This document shows positions 8,183 to 16,159 of a stretch of DNA of 45,373 nt, piece after piece (positions within the stretch are counted from its first letter, which is position 1; each line of letters begins with the position of its first letter). This DNA comes from an uncultured Pirellulaceae bacterium (GTDB taxonomy: Bacteria > Planctomycetota > Planctomycetia > Pirellulales > Pirellulaceae): assembly GCA_937941455.1 (NCBI GenBank), contig CALDHM010000018.1, forward strand, positions 1-45,373. Direction: 5' to 3'. The notes below the pieces were generated by a model. That model was given only the letters and a program-made list of their open reading frames with translations, was not told the DNA's origin and did no database searches. A program made the position numbers and the translations under genes.

Positions 8183-9277
8183 TCAACCACTTCTCGCGAT
8201 ACGCTGCCGTGCCGAGGGTTCAAATAAATCGGATTCTAGATCGGGCAGGTGCTCGAGCTCCACCAACTCGAGGGCTTGGCGTGCGAGTTGCTGGCGGTCT
8301 GCCGGCCGTTCCAGCAGGAATTTGGTCCATCTCGCGTACTGATCGCGCTGTCCCAGCTCTACTCCCAACATGGTCTGCTGGTGGCGGCAGAGGTTGGGGG
8401 CGGCAGCTGACAACACGCCGACCACCGGGATCTCCCAAGACATCGCGTTCAACATCCCTTCGGAAAATTCTTCATAGACAGGATTCCAGTAGACGTCGGC
8501 CCCTAGCACGGCGATATCTCCCAAGCGGTCGATGAATTGGACACGCTGTCGGCAATCGAGGGTTCGGCAGTGTCGTTGTAAGGCTTGTCGGAGCGGCCCC
8601 TCGCCCACAATCAACATATAGACATCGTCGCGGATGCATGCTATCAAATCGAAACCACCGCAAACGGTCTTCAGGTCAGAGGCCGCAACCAACGGTGCGA
8701 CGCAAGAAATGACCATCGCGTTCTCAGGCCATCCCAATTTTTGACGAAGGTTCTGCCGGGCTTGGGCTTTGTATCGATCGTCGGCCAGCGCTGTGGGGGC
8801 AAGGCGCCTCAGCATTCGTGAGGGGGGGCAGCCTGGTGCCGCAAAGCGGACGGCTTCCCAGCCGGACTCAGGGGCGTAGAAGCGATCCGGCTGCCGCCCC
8901 CAATGATCCCAGCGTCGCTGCGCCCGGCATTGCTGCAGTTCAAGCTGTACCTCAACCAGTTCCAATGGCAATCCGCGCGTCACCCAATGGAGCAGCCAGC
9001 CACCGCACCAGTTCCATACGCAATCGGGTGACCATTCGGCGATCGCTCTACGGATTCGCCAAAAGTTTTCCAGCGGGGCTCGGCTCAGGGGCAGATGTTG
9101 CAAATCAACAGTCGAATTCCGCCAGCTCTGCTCATCCTCCGGCAACTGGTCGCGGCGGGCGAGGCTAATGATCCGCAATTGAGATGAGTTCTCCCGGCGG
9201 CATGCCACGAAACGCGAGAGCTGCTGCCAAGGTCCCCAGGGAACAAACGTCGGCAAGAATATCAAATGGCGACTCAC
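8183..9277 (-). CDS. Glycosyltransferase, group 1/GT4-like
   Basis: 364 residues if it starts at GTG 9277, which overlaps the stop of the upstream glycosyltransferase as GTGA. An in-frame upstream start at 9325 would overlap more and lacks support. The C-terminal half fits a GT-B fold: a Rossmann-like start (AMVISCVAPLVAASDLKTVCGG), then YMLIVGEGPLRQALQRHC, and a nucleotide-sugar end region with EEFSEGMLNAMSWEIPVVG, equivalent to the EX7E motif. The N-terminal half is less conserved. It probably transfers a sugar to a cell-surface lipid or polysaccharide; donor and acceptor cannot be read. The tight overlap implies translational coupling. Confidence 0.8.
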   Translation of the reverse strand: MSRHLIFLPTFVPWGPWQQLSRFVACRRENSSQLRIISLARRDQLPEDEQSWRNSTVDLQHLPLSRAPLENFWRIRRAIAEWSPDCVWNWCGGWLLHWVTRGLPLELVEVQLELQQCRAQRRWDHWGRQPDRFYAPESGWEAVRFAAPGCPPSRMLRRLAPTALADDRYKAQARQNLRQKLGWPENAMVISCVAPLVAASDLKTVCGGFDLIACIRDDVYMLIVGEGPLRQALQRHCRTLDCRQRVQFIDRLGDIAVLGADVYWNPVYEEFSEGMLNAMSWEIPVVGVLSAAAPNLCRHQQTMLGVELGQRDQYARWTKFLLERPADRQQLARQALELVELEHLPDLESDLFEPSARQRIARSG

Positions 9278-10452
9278 GGAGCGACTCCTGGACGCGAATC
9301 GATCTCGCTGAGTCGCGGCAGCCATGCGGCCACGGCTCGGTCCATCGCATGGCGTGATTGAGCGATTCGGCTGGCCTCGCGGCCAAGCGCGGTCCTCGCC
9401 GGTTCGTCATCGATGATTCGCTCGATCGTGCGAGCCAGGTCGGCGGGTGATTCGGCGTTGTAAGCAAGTCCTGTTTGGCGATCGCTCAAGCCGGTCGGTA
9501 CGTCACTTCCACGCGCGAAGACGATCGGCATTCCGCAAATCATCGCTTGCTCGACTCCCCAAGCATTTGCTGGACCTGGCCAGGGATGTAAAAAAAAATC
9601 GGCCGCCAACAGCGGATCGTTAAGATTATCAAAATTCCCGGGCAGGGAAATTTCAGCCGCTAAACCCAGGTGATGAATTTTCTGCCAAACAGCCATAGCC
9701 CCCTCGCCATCACCCACGAGCCACAACCTGGGCCGCACTCGTCGCACCGCAAGCAACTGCCACGCCTCAATCACGGCGTCGATGGCTCCAGCAGGTTCGA
9801 ATCCGCCGAGGACAACGCCCAGCGGAACATGCCGCCCGATTTGTAACAGAGGATGCAAATCGCTGATGGCCTCCCTGAGGGCAACCTTTCGTTCACGACT
9901 TTCGGCTTGCTCCAGTTCCGGGGAAAGAATGCCATCGGGGAGCACTTGGATCGGTCGTCGCAAACGTCGCTCAAATAAACGACTGAGAGGTTCCCAAGGA
10001 CAGATCACTTCGTCCACGCGGGCCAATAGTCCGGCGAGTTTCGAAGACGAGCCGCCGCCATTCAAGTCGCGGTACAAACGATCATCTGCCCTGATCCAAA
10101 CCTGCCGCGGGCCACCCCGATCGCGTGCCACTAAAGCGCCCTCGATCTCTTCGCTGCCGCCGGCCACCAAGGCGGCGTCCCAGAGCGGAGCCTGTTGCAG
10201 TAACTCCTTCGCCAAAACGCGAGCGTACCGCGTTAATCGCCACGCTCCAGGGGCTGGTCGATTAACGCGAATCACCTCGACTTCGCGGAATTCCAGCCGG
10301 CTCGCCCATTCGCTTTCCCAACGCGAAGTAAAAATCTTGACGCCGACCTCGGAATGTCGCAGGACTTCCGCCAATTCGCTCAATCGCACCCCAGACGGCT
10401 CGATCACCGGCCAGAAGTATCGAGTTACGATCGCAAGACGACGTGGGCTCAT
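9274..10452 (-). CDS. Glycosyltransferase family 4-like protein
   Basis: 392 residues. The N-terminus RRLAIVTRYFWPVIEPSGVRL is the typical GT4 opening with the acceptor-side glycine-rich turn. The second GT-B domain begins near VPLGVVLGGFEPAGAID, continues with RPRLWLVGDGEGA, and has the donor-site region WPGPANAWGVEQAMICGMPIV, a variant of EX7E. Its ATG at 10452 overlaps the hpt stop by four bases (ATGA), and its own stop overlaps the start of the next glycosyltransferase by four bases, so the three genes are one coupled unit. Sequence similarity to its neighbour is low, so they are not a recent duplication. The substrate is unknown, possibly a cell-envelope glycan. Confidence 0.85.
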   Translation of the reverse strand: MSPRRLAIVTRYFWPVIEPSGVRLSELAEVLRHSEVGVKIFTSRWESEWASRLEFREVEVIRVNRPAPGAWRLTRYARVLAKELLQQAPLWDAALVAGGSEEIEGALVARDRGGPRQVWIRADDRLYRDLNGGGSSSKLAGLLARVDEVICPWEPLSRLFERRLRRPIQVLPDGILSPELEQAESRERKVALREAISDLHPLLQIGRHVPLGVVLGGFEPAGAIDAVIEAWQLLAVRRVRPRLWLVGDGEGAMAVWQKIHHLGLAAEISLPGNFDNLNDPLLAADFFLHPWPGPANAWGVEQAMICGMPIVFARGSDVPTGLSDRQTGLAYNAESPADLARTIERIIDDEPARTALGREASRIAQSRHAMDRAVAAWLPRLSEIDSRPGVAP

Positions 10453-10982
10453 GTTGGTTTGGATTGAGTCGCCAAATCGGAGGGTTCAAGGCAAGCGAGA
10501 TAGGGTAAATTCCGATACTCATCGTTGAAATCTAAACCGTAGCCTACCACAAACTCGTCCGGGATATCGAACGCGACGAAATCGGGGACTAAGTGGACCT
10601 CCTGCCGACCGCTTTTCTTCAACAAGACGGCCGACCGTAGGCTGGCTGGCCCCAGCGATTTCATCATTTGGATCACTTCCTTCAGTGTGTGCCCGGTGTC
10701 GAAAATGTCATCGATTAGCAAGACGTCGCGGTCGGTGATGTCCAACATCAGCTCAGCATTGATCGTCAACGATCCCCGCGAGGTACCCCGGTAGCTCGAT
10801 GTTTGGATCACGCCGACGCGGAGTGGCATTTCCAGTTTGCGAATCAGGTCAGCCAATAGCACAACGCTGCCGGTCATGATCCCGATGATCGTCAGCGGAC
10901 GGCCGCCATACAGGGACTCGATTTCGCGAGCCATCCGTGCGACGCCCGATTCCAGTTGTTGTTGATTGAGCAGAACTTTCAC
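10449..10982 (-). CDS. hpt: Hypoxanthine phosphoribosyltransferase
   Basis: 177 residues, normal for the family. It converts hypoxanthine (and usually guanine) with PRPP to IMP/GMP in purine salvage, in the cytoplasm. The PRPP-binding signature DVLLIDDIFDTGHTL is intact. IIGIMTGSVVLLADLIRKL near the N-terminus matches the family pyrophosphate loop, and VVGYGLDFNDEYRNLPYLA near the C-terminus matches the purine-site region. The start is ATG 10982; upstream lies non-coding sequence and then the 11.3-12 kb repeat array. It is the first gene of hpt - GT - GT - sua5, an unusual partnership for a salvage enzyme. Confidence 0.95.
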   Translation of the reverse strand: MKVLLNQQQLESGVARMAREIESLYGGRPLTIIGIMTGSVVLLADLIRKLEMPLRVGVIQTSSYRGTSRGSLTINAELMLDITDRDVLLIDDIFDTGHTLKEVIQMMKSLGPASLRSAVLLKKSGRQEVHLVPDFVAFDIPDEFVVGYGLDFNDEYRNLPYLACLEPSDLATQSKPT

Positions 10983-11228
10983 AGCAGGTCCCGTTGCAAA
11001 TCATCGCAGGGTTTGGCCAGTAGCTGATCCGATCGTCGGGCGTAATTCACGCTCGAACCAATCGCAGCGCGCCCAAAAAGAAACTCAGACCCTCAGCCGC
11101 CGAGGAAAATTGGTATTCTACCCACGAAGTATTGCTGGCGGAAGGAATCCCCAGCGGCCGGTCGACTTGTCCTCAGCGGGTTTCGTAGCCGCGAGGTAAC
11201 GCTGGGTCGATTGTCCAAGGGACTCATT

Positions 11229-11302
11229 TTTGACCATGGCCGAGTGGCTGAAGGATTCGCCTATCTGAAAAATGCGGGAAAAGTGGCATCCCGCAAAAAT
11301 AT
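11229..11302 (+). other. Possible tRNA-Ser-like relic (D-arm match only)
   Basis: GGCCGAGTGGCTGAAGG (from about 11237) matches the D-arm region of bacterial tRNA-Ser, and it is followed by CGCCT and then a hairpin TGCGGG...CCCGCA (11270-11292) where a long variable arm would be. No valid anticodon stem-loop, T-arm or acceptor stem can be drawn, so this is not a functional tRNA. It may be a decayed fragment or a chance match. It lies directly before the repeat array. Confidence 0.2.
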
Positions 11303-11323
11303 CCGACACAAGGCATCCGACAA

Positions 11324-11982
11324 AAGGTGCCAGGCATCAATAAAACTGTCATGCATCAGGAGCACTGTCTGTCTAACAGTCAGTCGTAGGCGTGCTTGTG
11401 CTGGCTCACGGCATTGGAGGTTGGTGCCACTTGGGAGGTTGGTGCCAGTTGCGAGGAAAGTGGGTGCCAGAAGTGTAGGTGCCAGTGTGTCATGAAAGTT
11501 GGCATAAAGTTGGTGCCACATAAAGTTGGTGCCAGGCATAAGGCATAAAGTTGGTGCGGCATAAAGTTGGTGCGGCATAAAGTTGGTGCCAGGCATAAAG
11601 TTGGTGCCAGGCATAAAGTTGGGCATAAAGTTGGTGCCAGGCATAAAGTTGGTGCCACGGGCATAACCTTGGTGCCACGCACAAAATTTAGGGGAGGCGG
11701 ATTGTTGCCAGGGGAGGCGGGTTGGTGCCAAGGGGGGGAGGCGAGTTGGTGCCAGGGAGGCGAGTTGGTGCCAGGCATCGTTTGTGGGCCAGGCATCGTT
11801 TGTGGGCCAGGCATCGTTTGTGGGCCTCTGGCCGGTGACCTTTGACCCCAAAGGCCTCTACCCTGGGCTGACAGAATCGGCCTTTCAGACGTTAATCATG
11901 GCAAATTGGTGCCAGCCATCATGGCAAATTAGTGCCAGGCATCATCTGCCGGGCTACCAGGCATCATCTGCCGGGCTATACG
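11324..11982. repeat. Complex non-coding repeat array built on a GGTGCCAGGCAT core
   Basis: About 660 bp hold roughly 18 copies of GGTGCC or one-base variants, arranged as several nested tandem families. One is a 19-bp unit CATAAAGTTGGTGCCAGGC, dominant at 11500-11660. Another is GGGAGGCGRGTTGGTGCCA at about 11690-11775. GGCATCGTTTGTGGGCCA occurs three times at exact 18-bp period (11774-11827). CATGGCAAATTRGTGCCAGS occurs twice at 23-bp period (11897-11942). GGCATCATCTGCCGGGCTA occurs twice at 22-bp period (11938-11978). Long frames across it translate to low-complexity peptides and are not genes. It lacks the constant spacers of a CRISPR array. It sits between the 3' end of the exported SPOR-like gene and the upstream side of hpt. 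Confidence 0.9.
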
Positions 11983-12042
11983 CCGTCTATCGGGTTCGGG
12001 GAGGGCTGAGTTGGGCCAATCTGCGGCCTCGTCGGCTTGGAG

Positions 12043-13272
12043 TTACCGTTGGCGGTTGGCCCAAGGGGTTCTGGCGGATCGCTGCAGATCGTTCGGATTG
12101 GCCCGGGGTACGAGCACGGGAACGGGCTGCACATCGAAGCCGATCCCTTTGTTGGCGAGCGACGGTAATGTTTTGGCGACGAATCCTTGCGTCGCTTGAT
12201 TAGGTAGCTGTTCGACCGAGCCCTTGAACAGCAGGATCGTTTTTTCCATATCGGGGTTAAATTCTTTATTGCCGAAGGTATCATCTCGTGAGACCCAGTC
12301 GAACGATCCGACGCACACATAACTCTCGAGCCGATCGTGGAATTCGTAGGCTTCGACGCCCAATTTGCGCAGCTCGGTGCACAACAAGTGCGCATTTTCG
12401 CCAGCCTTTGCCAATTTGCTTTCCGAGATCGGCTTGCCCAACCGTTGCAAAACACCGAGTTTCTTTTCGCTTTCCTCGATTTCGTTCAGGTTGAACGTTG
12501 CGGAACCTTTGAAGGTTGCCACCCGCACACTGTACTTTCCTGGGCATTCGAGCAAACTGTTGGGAATGTCTTTGTTGAGATACAAAATTGTCGTATCGAT
12601 GTAATTGGGATTGATCACGTCGTCCGGCAACAGCGGATTGGCGATCACAAAGGCGGAACCGAGGGGACCTTTGGAGCGGATTTCTTCGTTCTCGGAAACC
12701 AACTGCGACAGCCGCCGATACCCTTGCAACGGTCTTGACATCGCGTATGGATCGAGCGTTTCAAGCTTCATGTGCTTGATGGTTTCGAGCACTTTTTGGC
12801 AGCGGGCGTCGTCGTAGGTCGGGAAATCTCCAACGAGCACCGCCACCTCTTTGAAGGACTCGCGGCGGGCCGTTTTTGTTTTCTTGGGTTTCGGAATCAA
12901 GATCCCATCCGGACCCCGTTCGGTGTTTTCTGGGTTGGAGCTGTAGTACAGCCCTTCATAGGTGTTGGAGAAATCGAAGTTGTGGCGATAGTAGTAGGTC
13001 GGCAACTTCAGCTCTTTATGAAGGGCCTCGCACAGTTGTCGCGCCTCTTGCTCGGCGTTATCGCCCAAGAACGATGAACACATGATCAACCATGGCCCGG
13101 CCGATTCATCGAGTTCACGGGCGATTTCCCCGGAATTTCCGGAAGAACTTGCACCACGTTTACCGAATAACTTATTGACGCCTTGGCCGTGAAGGTTACT
13201 TTGGCCGACCAACACCAGTGCCATCAAGGCAATGCCCGCCACGGAGAGTCTCGCGATTTTTCCAGCCAACAT
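12043..13272 (-). CDS. Exported protein with two SPOR-like repeats, function unknown
   Basis: 409 residues from ATG 13272, with AAGGAA nine bases upstream. Residues 1-30 form a signal peptide ending near SNLHGQG. Two regions share a pattern of strand - helix - strand that resembles SPOR domains: about 60-100 (PWLIMCSSFLG...AEQEARQLCEALHKEL) and about 246-326 (YSVRVATFKG...AHLLCTELRKLGVEAYEFHD...YVCVGSFD). Between them is a Lys/Pro-rich segment and another DFPTYDDARCQKVLETIK unit that may be a third, degenerate copy. SPOR domains usually bind denuded peptidoglycan glycan strands. Whether this one does in a planctomycete wall is unknown. The gene stands alone, and the repeat array begins 60 bases past its stop. 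Confidence 0.65.
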   Translation of the reverse strand: MLAGKIARLSVAGIALMALVLVGQSNLHGQGVNKLFGKRGASSSGNSGEIARELDESAGPWLIMCSSFLGDNAEQEARQLCEALHKELKLPTYYYRHNFDFSNTYEGLYYSSNPENTERGPDGILIPKPKKTKTARRESFKEVAVLVGDFPTYDDARCQKVLETIKHMKLETLDPYAMSRPLQGYRRLSQLVSENEEIRSKGPLGSAFVIANPLLPDDVINPNYIDTTILYLNKDIPNSLLECPGKYSVRVATFKGSATFNLNEIEESEKKLGVLQRLGKPISESKLAKAGENAHLLCTELRKLGVEAYEFHDRLESYVCVGSFDWVSRDDTFGNKEFNPDMEKTILLFKGSVEQLPNQATQGFVAKTLPSLANKGIGFDVQPVPVLVPRANPNDLQRSARTPWANRQR

Positions 13273-14085
13273 GATCGCAGTTCCTTGCCACCAAGTTCTT
13301 GAGTGAATCGATTAACCTAACAACCAACGGTCCAGACGTACGCGCTTTGGTAGTGACGACCGAGCGCCCTTATCTGCCATGTAAGCCCGGGCGGGATGCC
13401 GTCGCTTTTGGCAACCTTTCGCAGCATGCTCCCCCGCTACATCCGAATGAATTTGGCGGTTCGCAAGCGGTCCGAACTGTGTTCCATCTCGCGAGGGGAT
13501 TTCCTAGCGTTGCGACTGAATACGGTGCGGTTCCTGCGCGGCGGCCTTGGTTTTGGCGGGAGAGTAGCAAAGCCCGCGCGGTGACGCTAGGCCAATCTCG
13601 CCGTGCAAAAGACGCGGTTTTTGGCAATTTGTTGCGTTTGAAAAATTAACACGGTAATCCTTGTCCTTTCGAGTTCGCTTTCCAGCATTTCTTTTCGAAC
13701 CATGCGAGTCCGAGGGAGGTGCGCGACCTGGCCCTTTCGGCCTGGAGTGTCTCGGCCAGTTACAGCCTTGACAGCATTTCCCGCGGTCGCGATTCTGAAG
13801 CATAGCGCAATGGGGCTCCGAGCAACACCACATCAGGGGTGGCTGAAAAAGTGCTTGCTTGTGCCGCGACGAAGTTTGAAAGGCAAAATGCTAGCCAGGC
13901 TAAGTCGTGTCGATTTCGTTGAAGTTTCCGTGCTTGTGATTGTCGTGGCGGTTCGCACTTCGGATCCTATGTTTTGGCCGAATTTGCCTGTCATCGTGCC
14001 GAGAAAACCAGCAGGAGTTCGTTGTGATGGGCGATTGCAGGCTTGCCAGCCCGTTTGATTGTTGGCGACCTGGGAGAACCCCCTA
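13273..14085. other. Long intergenic gap (about 810 bp), no confident gene
   Basis: Open frames exist on both strands (for example 13299-13649 and 13504-13833 minus) but show no signal peptide, domain or ribosome binding site I would trust. No clear hairpin terminator or long repeat was seen. The stretch may contain decayed coding sequence. Confidence 0.4.
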
Positions 14086-14658
14086 ATGGTGTCCAAGTTT
14101 CCCGAGTTGATGTCACGAGTTACCGGAGCAGCCGAGGATCTGGCGAGAATCCTTGAATTTCGTGCAGACGAGCGCGTCGTCTTTGCGGAGAGTTGCACGG
14201 CCGGACTGATCGCAGCGACGATGGCGACCCAGCCCGGCATCAGCCGCTACCTGTGCGGTTCGGCGGTCACTTACCGCGAAGAGATGAAGGAGGCTTGGCT
14301 CGGAGTACCTCCCGAACTGCTGGCGAAATTCTCGGCCGTATCGGCAGAGGTTACTCAGGCGATGGTCATCGGCATACTGCAGCGCACACCCCAGGCCACT
14401 TGGGGGCTGGCCATTACTGGGCACCTCGGCCCAGCGGCGCCGCCGGAGCTCGACGGTGTGGTGTTTATTGCGATCGGCAAAAGGGATCCAGTTGACAGCC
14501 AACTCGCTGTCCAGCCAGTTCTTCGCGAGCAATCATCCGTTTGCTTGATTGAAACCGATCGTGTCTGTCGCCAATACGAAGCTACCGAGTATGCGTTGCG
14601 ACGACTGCTGCGGCACCTGATTCAGCCGACCAACACGACGCGTCTACCGATCGCGTAA
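14086..14658 (+). CDS. CinA C-terminal domain protein, probable nicotinamide-nucleotide amidase (PncC-like)
   Basis: 190 residues from ATG 14086, preceded by GGGAGA about ten bases upstream. A TTG at 14059 is in frame but less likely. The domain shows the family opening VFAESCTAGLIAATMA, then GSAVTYREEMKEAWLGVP, AVSAEVTQAMV and WGLAITGHLGP...DGVVFIAI. PncC deamidates NMN to nicotinic acid mononucleotide in NAD recycling. The usual glycine-rich G-GP-GG stretch is shortened here to TGHLGPAAPPEL, so activity should be regarded as probable only. There is no N-terminal MoCF domain, so it is the stand-alone form. It stands as a single gene. Confidence 0.82.
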   Translation: MVSKFPELMSRVTGAAEDLARILEFRADERVVFAESCTAGLIAATMATQPGISRYLCGSAVTYREEMKEAWLGVPPELLAKFSAVSAEVTQAMVIGILQRTPQATWGLAITGHLGPAAPPELDGVVFIAIGKRDPVDSQLAVQPVLREQSSVCLIETDRVCRQYEATEYALRRLLRHLIQPTNTTRLPIA

Positions 14659-14854
14659 AAACCGTTACCGCAACCATCTCTAGATTGCTCTTCGGGGTAT
14701 GGCCGCTGACGGTTTAGTGATCGGCTTCAAACATCGCCGCCTTTTAAAATTCACCAAGCTGTTCCAAGATTAAAACTCCATGGCGTGGTTCGCGAGAGCT
14801 GTCGCGTGGCCTGCGCCGTTAACGACTGAGGCGAGCTCGAAACGGAAAGAGATT

Positions 14855-15280
14855 CTAAAAATCGGTCTTGCGCAACGTCTGATGGCAATCGATGCATTTC
14901 ATGGTCAATTCGAAATAACGAGCTGCCGCTCCCTCCAGATTTCGCCGTTCGGCAGCGGATTTGACCCGATTCAACGTGGCATTCATTTCGTCGCGAATCC
15001 GCAGCAACTCCGTTTCGGATTCTGGAATCCACTGCTGAGCGTTGCCAATGCGAAGTAATTCGTCCGCGGCGGATTCAATCAAGTCGAATCGCCCCAAACT
15101 TAAGCCTTCGACGATGTTCTGCGAATACATCAGTTTCGAACGCATCAGGTTACGCATGATGATGGCGTCTTGATCGTCTTGGTCTTGATCTTGCCGCTGA
15201 ACCCATGCGCCGTAGCTCCCTGCGGCGATCGTCATCAGAAGCACCAAACCGAGCAGTATTTTACCAATGCTTTTTTGCAT
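14855..15280 (-). CDS. Exported cytochrome c-like protein with C-terminal CXXCH
   Basis: 141 residues with an N-terminal signal peptide or anchor (about residues 4-25), a charged Gln/Asp run, a mostly helical body and one haem-binding CIDCH at 129-133 close to the C-terminus. A helical bundle with a late CXXCH is the layout of cytochrome c', whose members bind NO and CO. The similarity is by layout, not by confident family match. It acts outside the cytoplasmic membrane if the signal is used. It lies 80 bases after the CBS-pair gene on the same strand, with a sigma-54-like site in between. With the globin-coupled kinase nearby it may belong to a gas-response group; this is inference. Confidence 0.72.
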   Translation of the reverse strand: MQKSIGKILLGLVLLMTIAAGSYGAWVQRQDQDQDDQDAIIMRNLMRSKLMYSQNIVEGLSLGRFDLIESAADELLRIGNAQQWIPESETELLRIRDEMNATLNRVKSAAERRNLEGAAARYFELTMKCIDCHQTLRKTDF

Positions 15281-15309
15281 CTCAGCGCTCTTTCAAATTG
15301 GAGAGTTCG

Positions 15310-15326
15310 CCGCAGGCTTGATCCCA
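15310..15326 (-). promoter_or_regulatory. Sigma-54-like -24/-12 site upstream of the cytochrome gene
   Basis: The minus strand reads TGGGATCAAGCCTGCGG, with GG and GC separated by exactly ten bases, against consensus TGGCAC-N5-TTGCW. It ends about 30 bases before the cytochrome ATG, the right distance for a start site near 15300. A sigma-54 response regulator gene lies at 18.8-20.2 kb. A single site of this length can arise by chance. Confidence 0.35.
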
Positions 15327-15360
15327 ACGCCTGCCGCCAAACCCAGTTTCAGAATCGTAC

Positions 15361-15846
15361 TCAACCCGCCATCAAACCGCCGGCATCCGCCATCGCTCGC
15401 ACGAAATCGGTGGACGACAGCATGCCGATCGGGCGATGGTTCTGATCGACCACGGGCAAATGCCGGTAGTTCTCACGACTCATCATTTGCGCCGCCACGA
15501 CGATGTTCATGGTCGCCTTGATCGTGTCCACGGGCGTCGTCATGATTTCCTGGATTGGGGCGTCACCATTTTCCTCACGCAACAGATTGAGGATGTAGTT
15601 GCGATCCTTGCCCTGCGTTTTCATCAGTGCCGACAAATCTGCTTGGGTTTCGCGCATGATGGGAACTAAATCGATCAGCGACAGCATGCCGCTGACGGCT
15701 CCGTGGCGATCGACGACCACAATCGCCGAAACGCGGGTATCTTCGAACATCGCCAAGGCGTCCTTTATCGGTGCGGTTTGCTCGATGACAACTGGATTAG
15801 TTGTCATGATATCGGCGACTGAATATTCTCCGAATGGTTTCATCAT
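15361..15846 (-). CDS. CBS-domain pair protein
   Basis: 161 residues made almost entirely of two CBS motifs: residues about 10-65 (VADIMTTNPVVIEQTAPIKDALAMF ... GMLSLIDLV) and about 97-155 (IQEIMTTPVDTIKATMNIVVAAQMM ... GMLSSTDFVRAM). Such stand-alone Bateman modules bind adenine nucleotides and act as energy or redox sensors or partners of other proteins; the ligand cannot be read here. The start is ATG 15846 or the adjacent ATG 15843. A 20-bp direct repeat lies 46-85 bases upstream. Its neighbours are a cytochrome-like protein and two universal stress proteins, which fits a stress-sensing role. Confidence 0.9.
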   Translation of the reverse strand: MMKPFGEYSVADIMTTNPVVIEQTAPIKDALAMFEDTRVSAIVVVDRHGAVSGMLSLIDLVPIMRETQADLSALMKTQGKDRNYILNLLREENGDAPIQEIMTTPVDTIKATMNIVVAAQMMSRENYRHLPVVDQNHRPIGMLSSTDFVRAMADAGGLMAG

Positions 15847-15891
15847 GGTATTCCGTAGTCTTCGTTACCTATCGAACTCGAATTTCGCGAA

Positions 15892-15931
15892 GGCCGTTCA
15901 CGGATCTTAAGGGCCGTTCACTGATCTTAAC
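15892..15931. repeat. Two direct 20-bp repeats upstream of the CBS gene
   Basis: GGCCGTTCACGGATCTTAAG (15892-15911) is followed directly by GGCCGTTCACTGATCTTAAC (15912-15931), with two mismatches. The spacing of 20 bp is close to two helical turns, and the pair lies in the expected promoter region of the minus-strand CBS gene. It could be a tandem operator; the binding protein is unknown. Confidence 0.85.
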
Positions 15932-16159
15932 CGATCCGCGACAGGAGTATTGTTTGGGACTTGCAGCCGACGATTTGCCGTTGTCCGCGCGACAGGACGC
16001 GGTGAAGGCCAGGCGTGCAGGCGTGCTCCCGCATCTGCCCAATCGCTGCAAATCTGATGCCAAAGCTTTCTTGCCCCAATCGCGAGTATCACGATCAGAT
16101 TCCCCCGACCGCGAGCCCAACCTGCTGTGCGGATTCGGTACACTAGACACTGAGATGGC

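Noticed and set aside
11261-11851. Long minus-strand frames giving MPGTNFMPGTNFMP-type protein, and plus-strand counterparts
   Set aside because: They are read-through of the tandem repeats; different frames give equally open low-complexity text, with no signal peptide or ribosome binding site.
11324-11982. CRISPR array
   Set aside because: Units are 18-23 bp, change along the array and have no unique spacers of constant length; no cas genes nearby.
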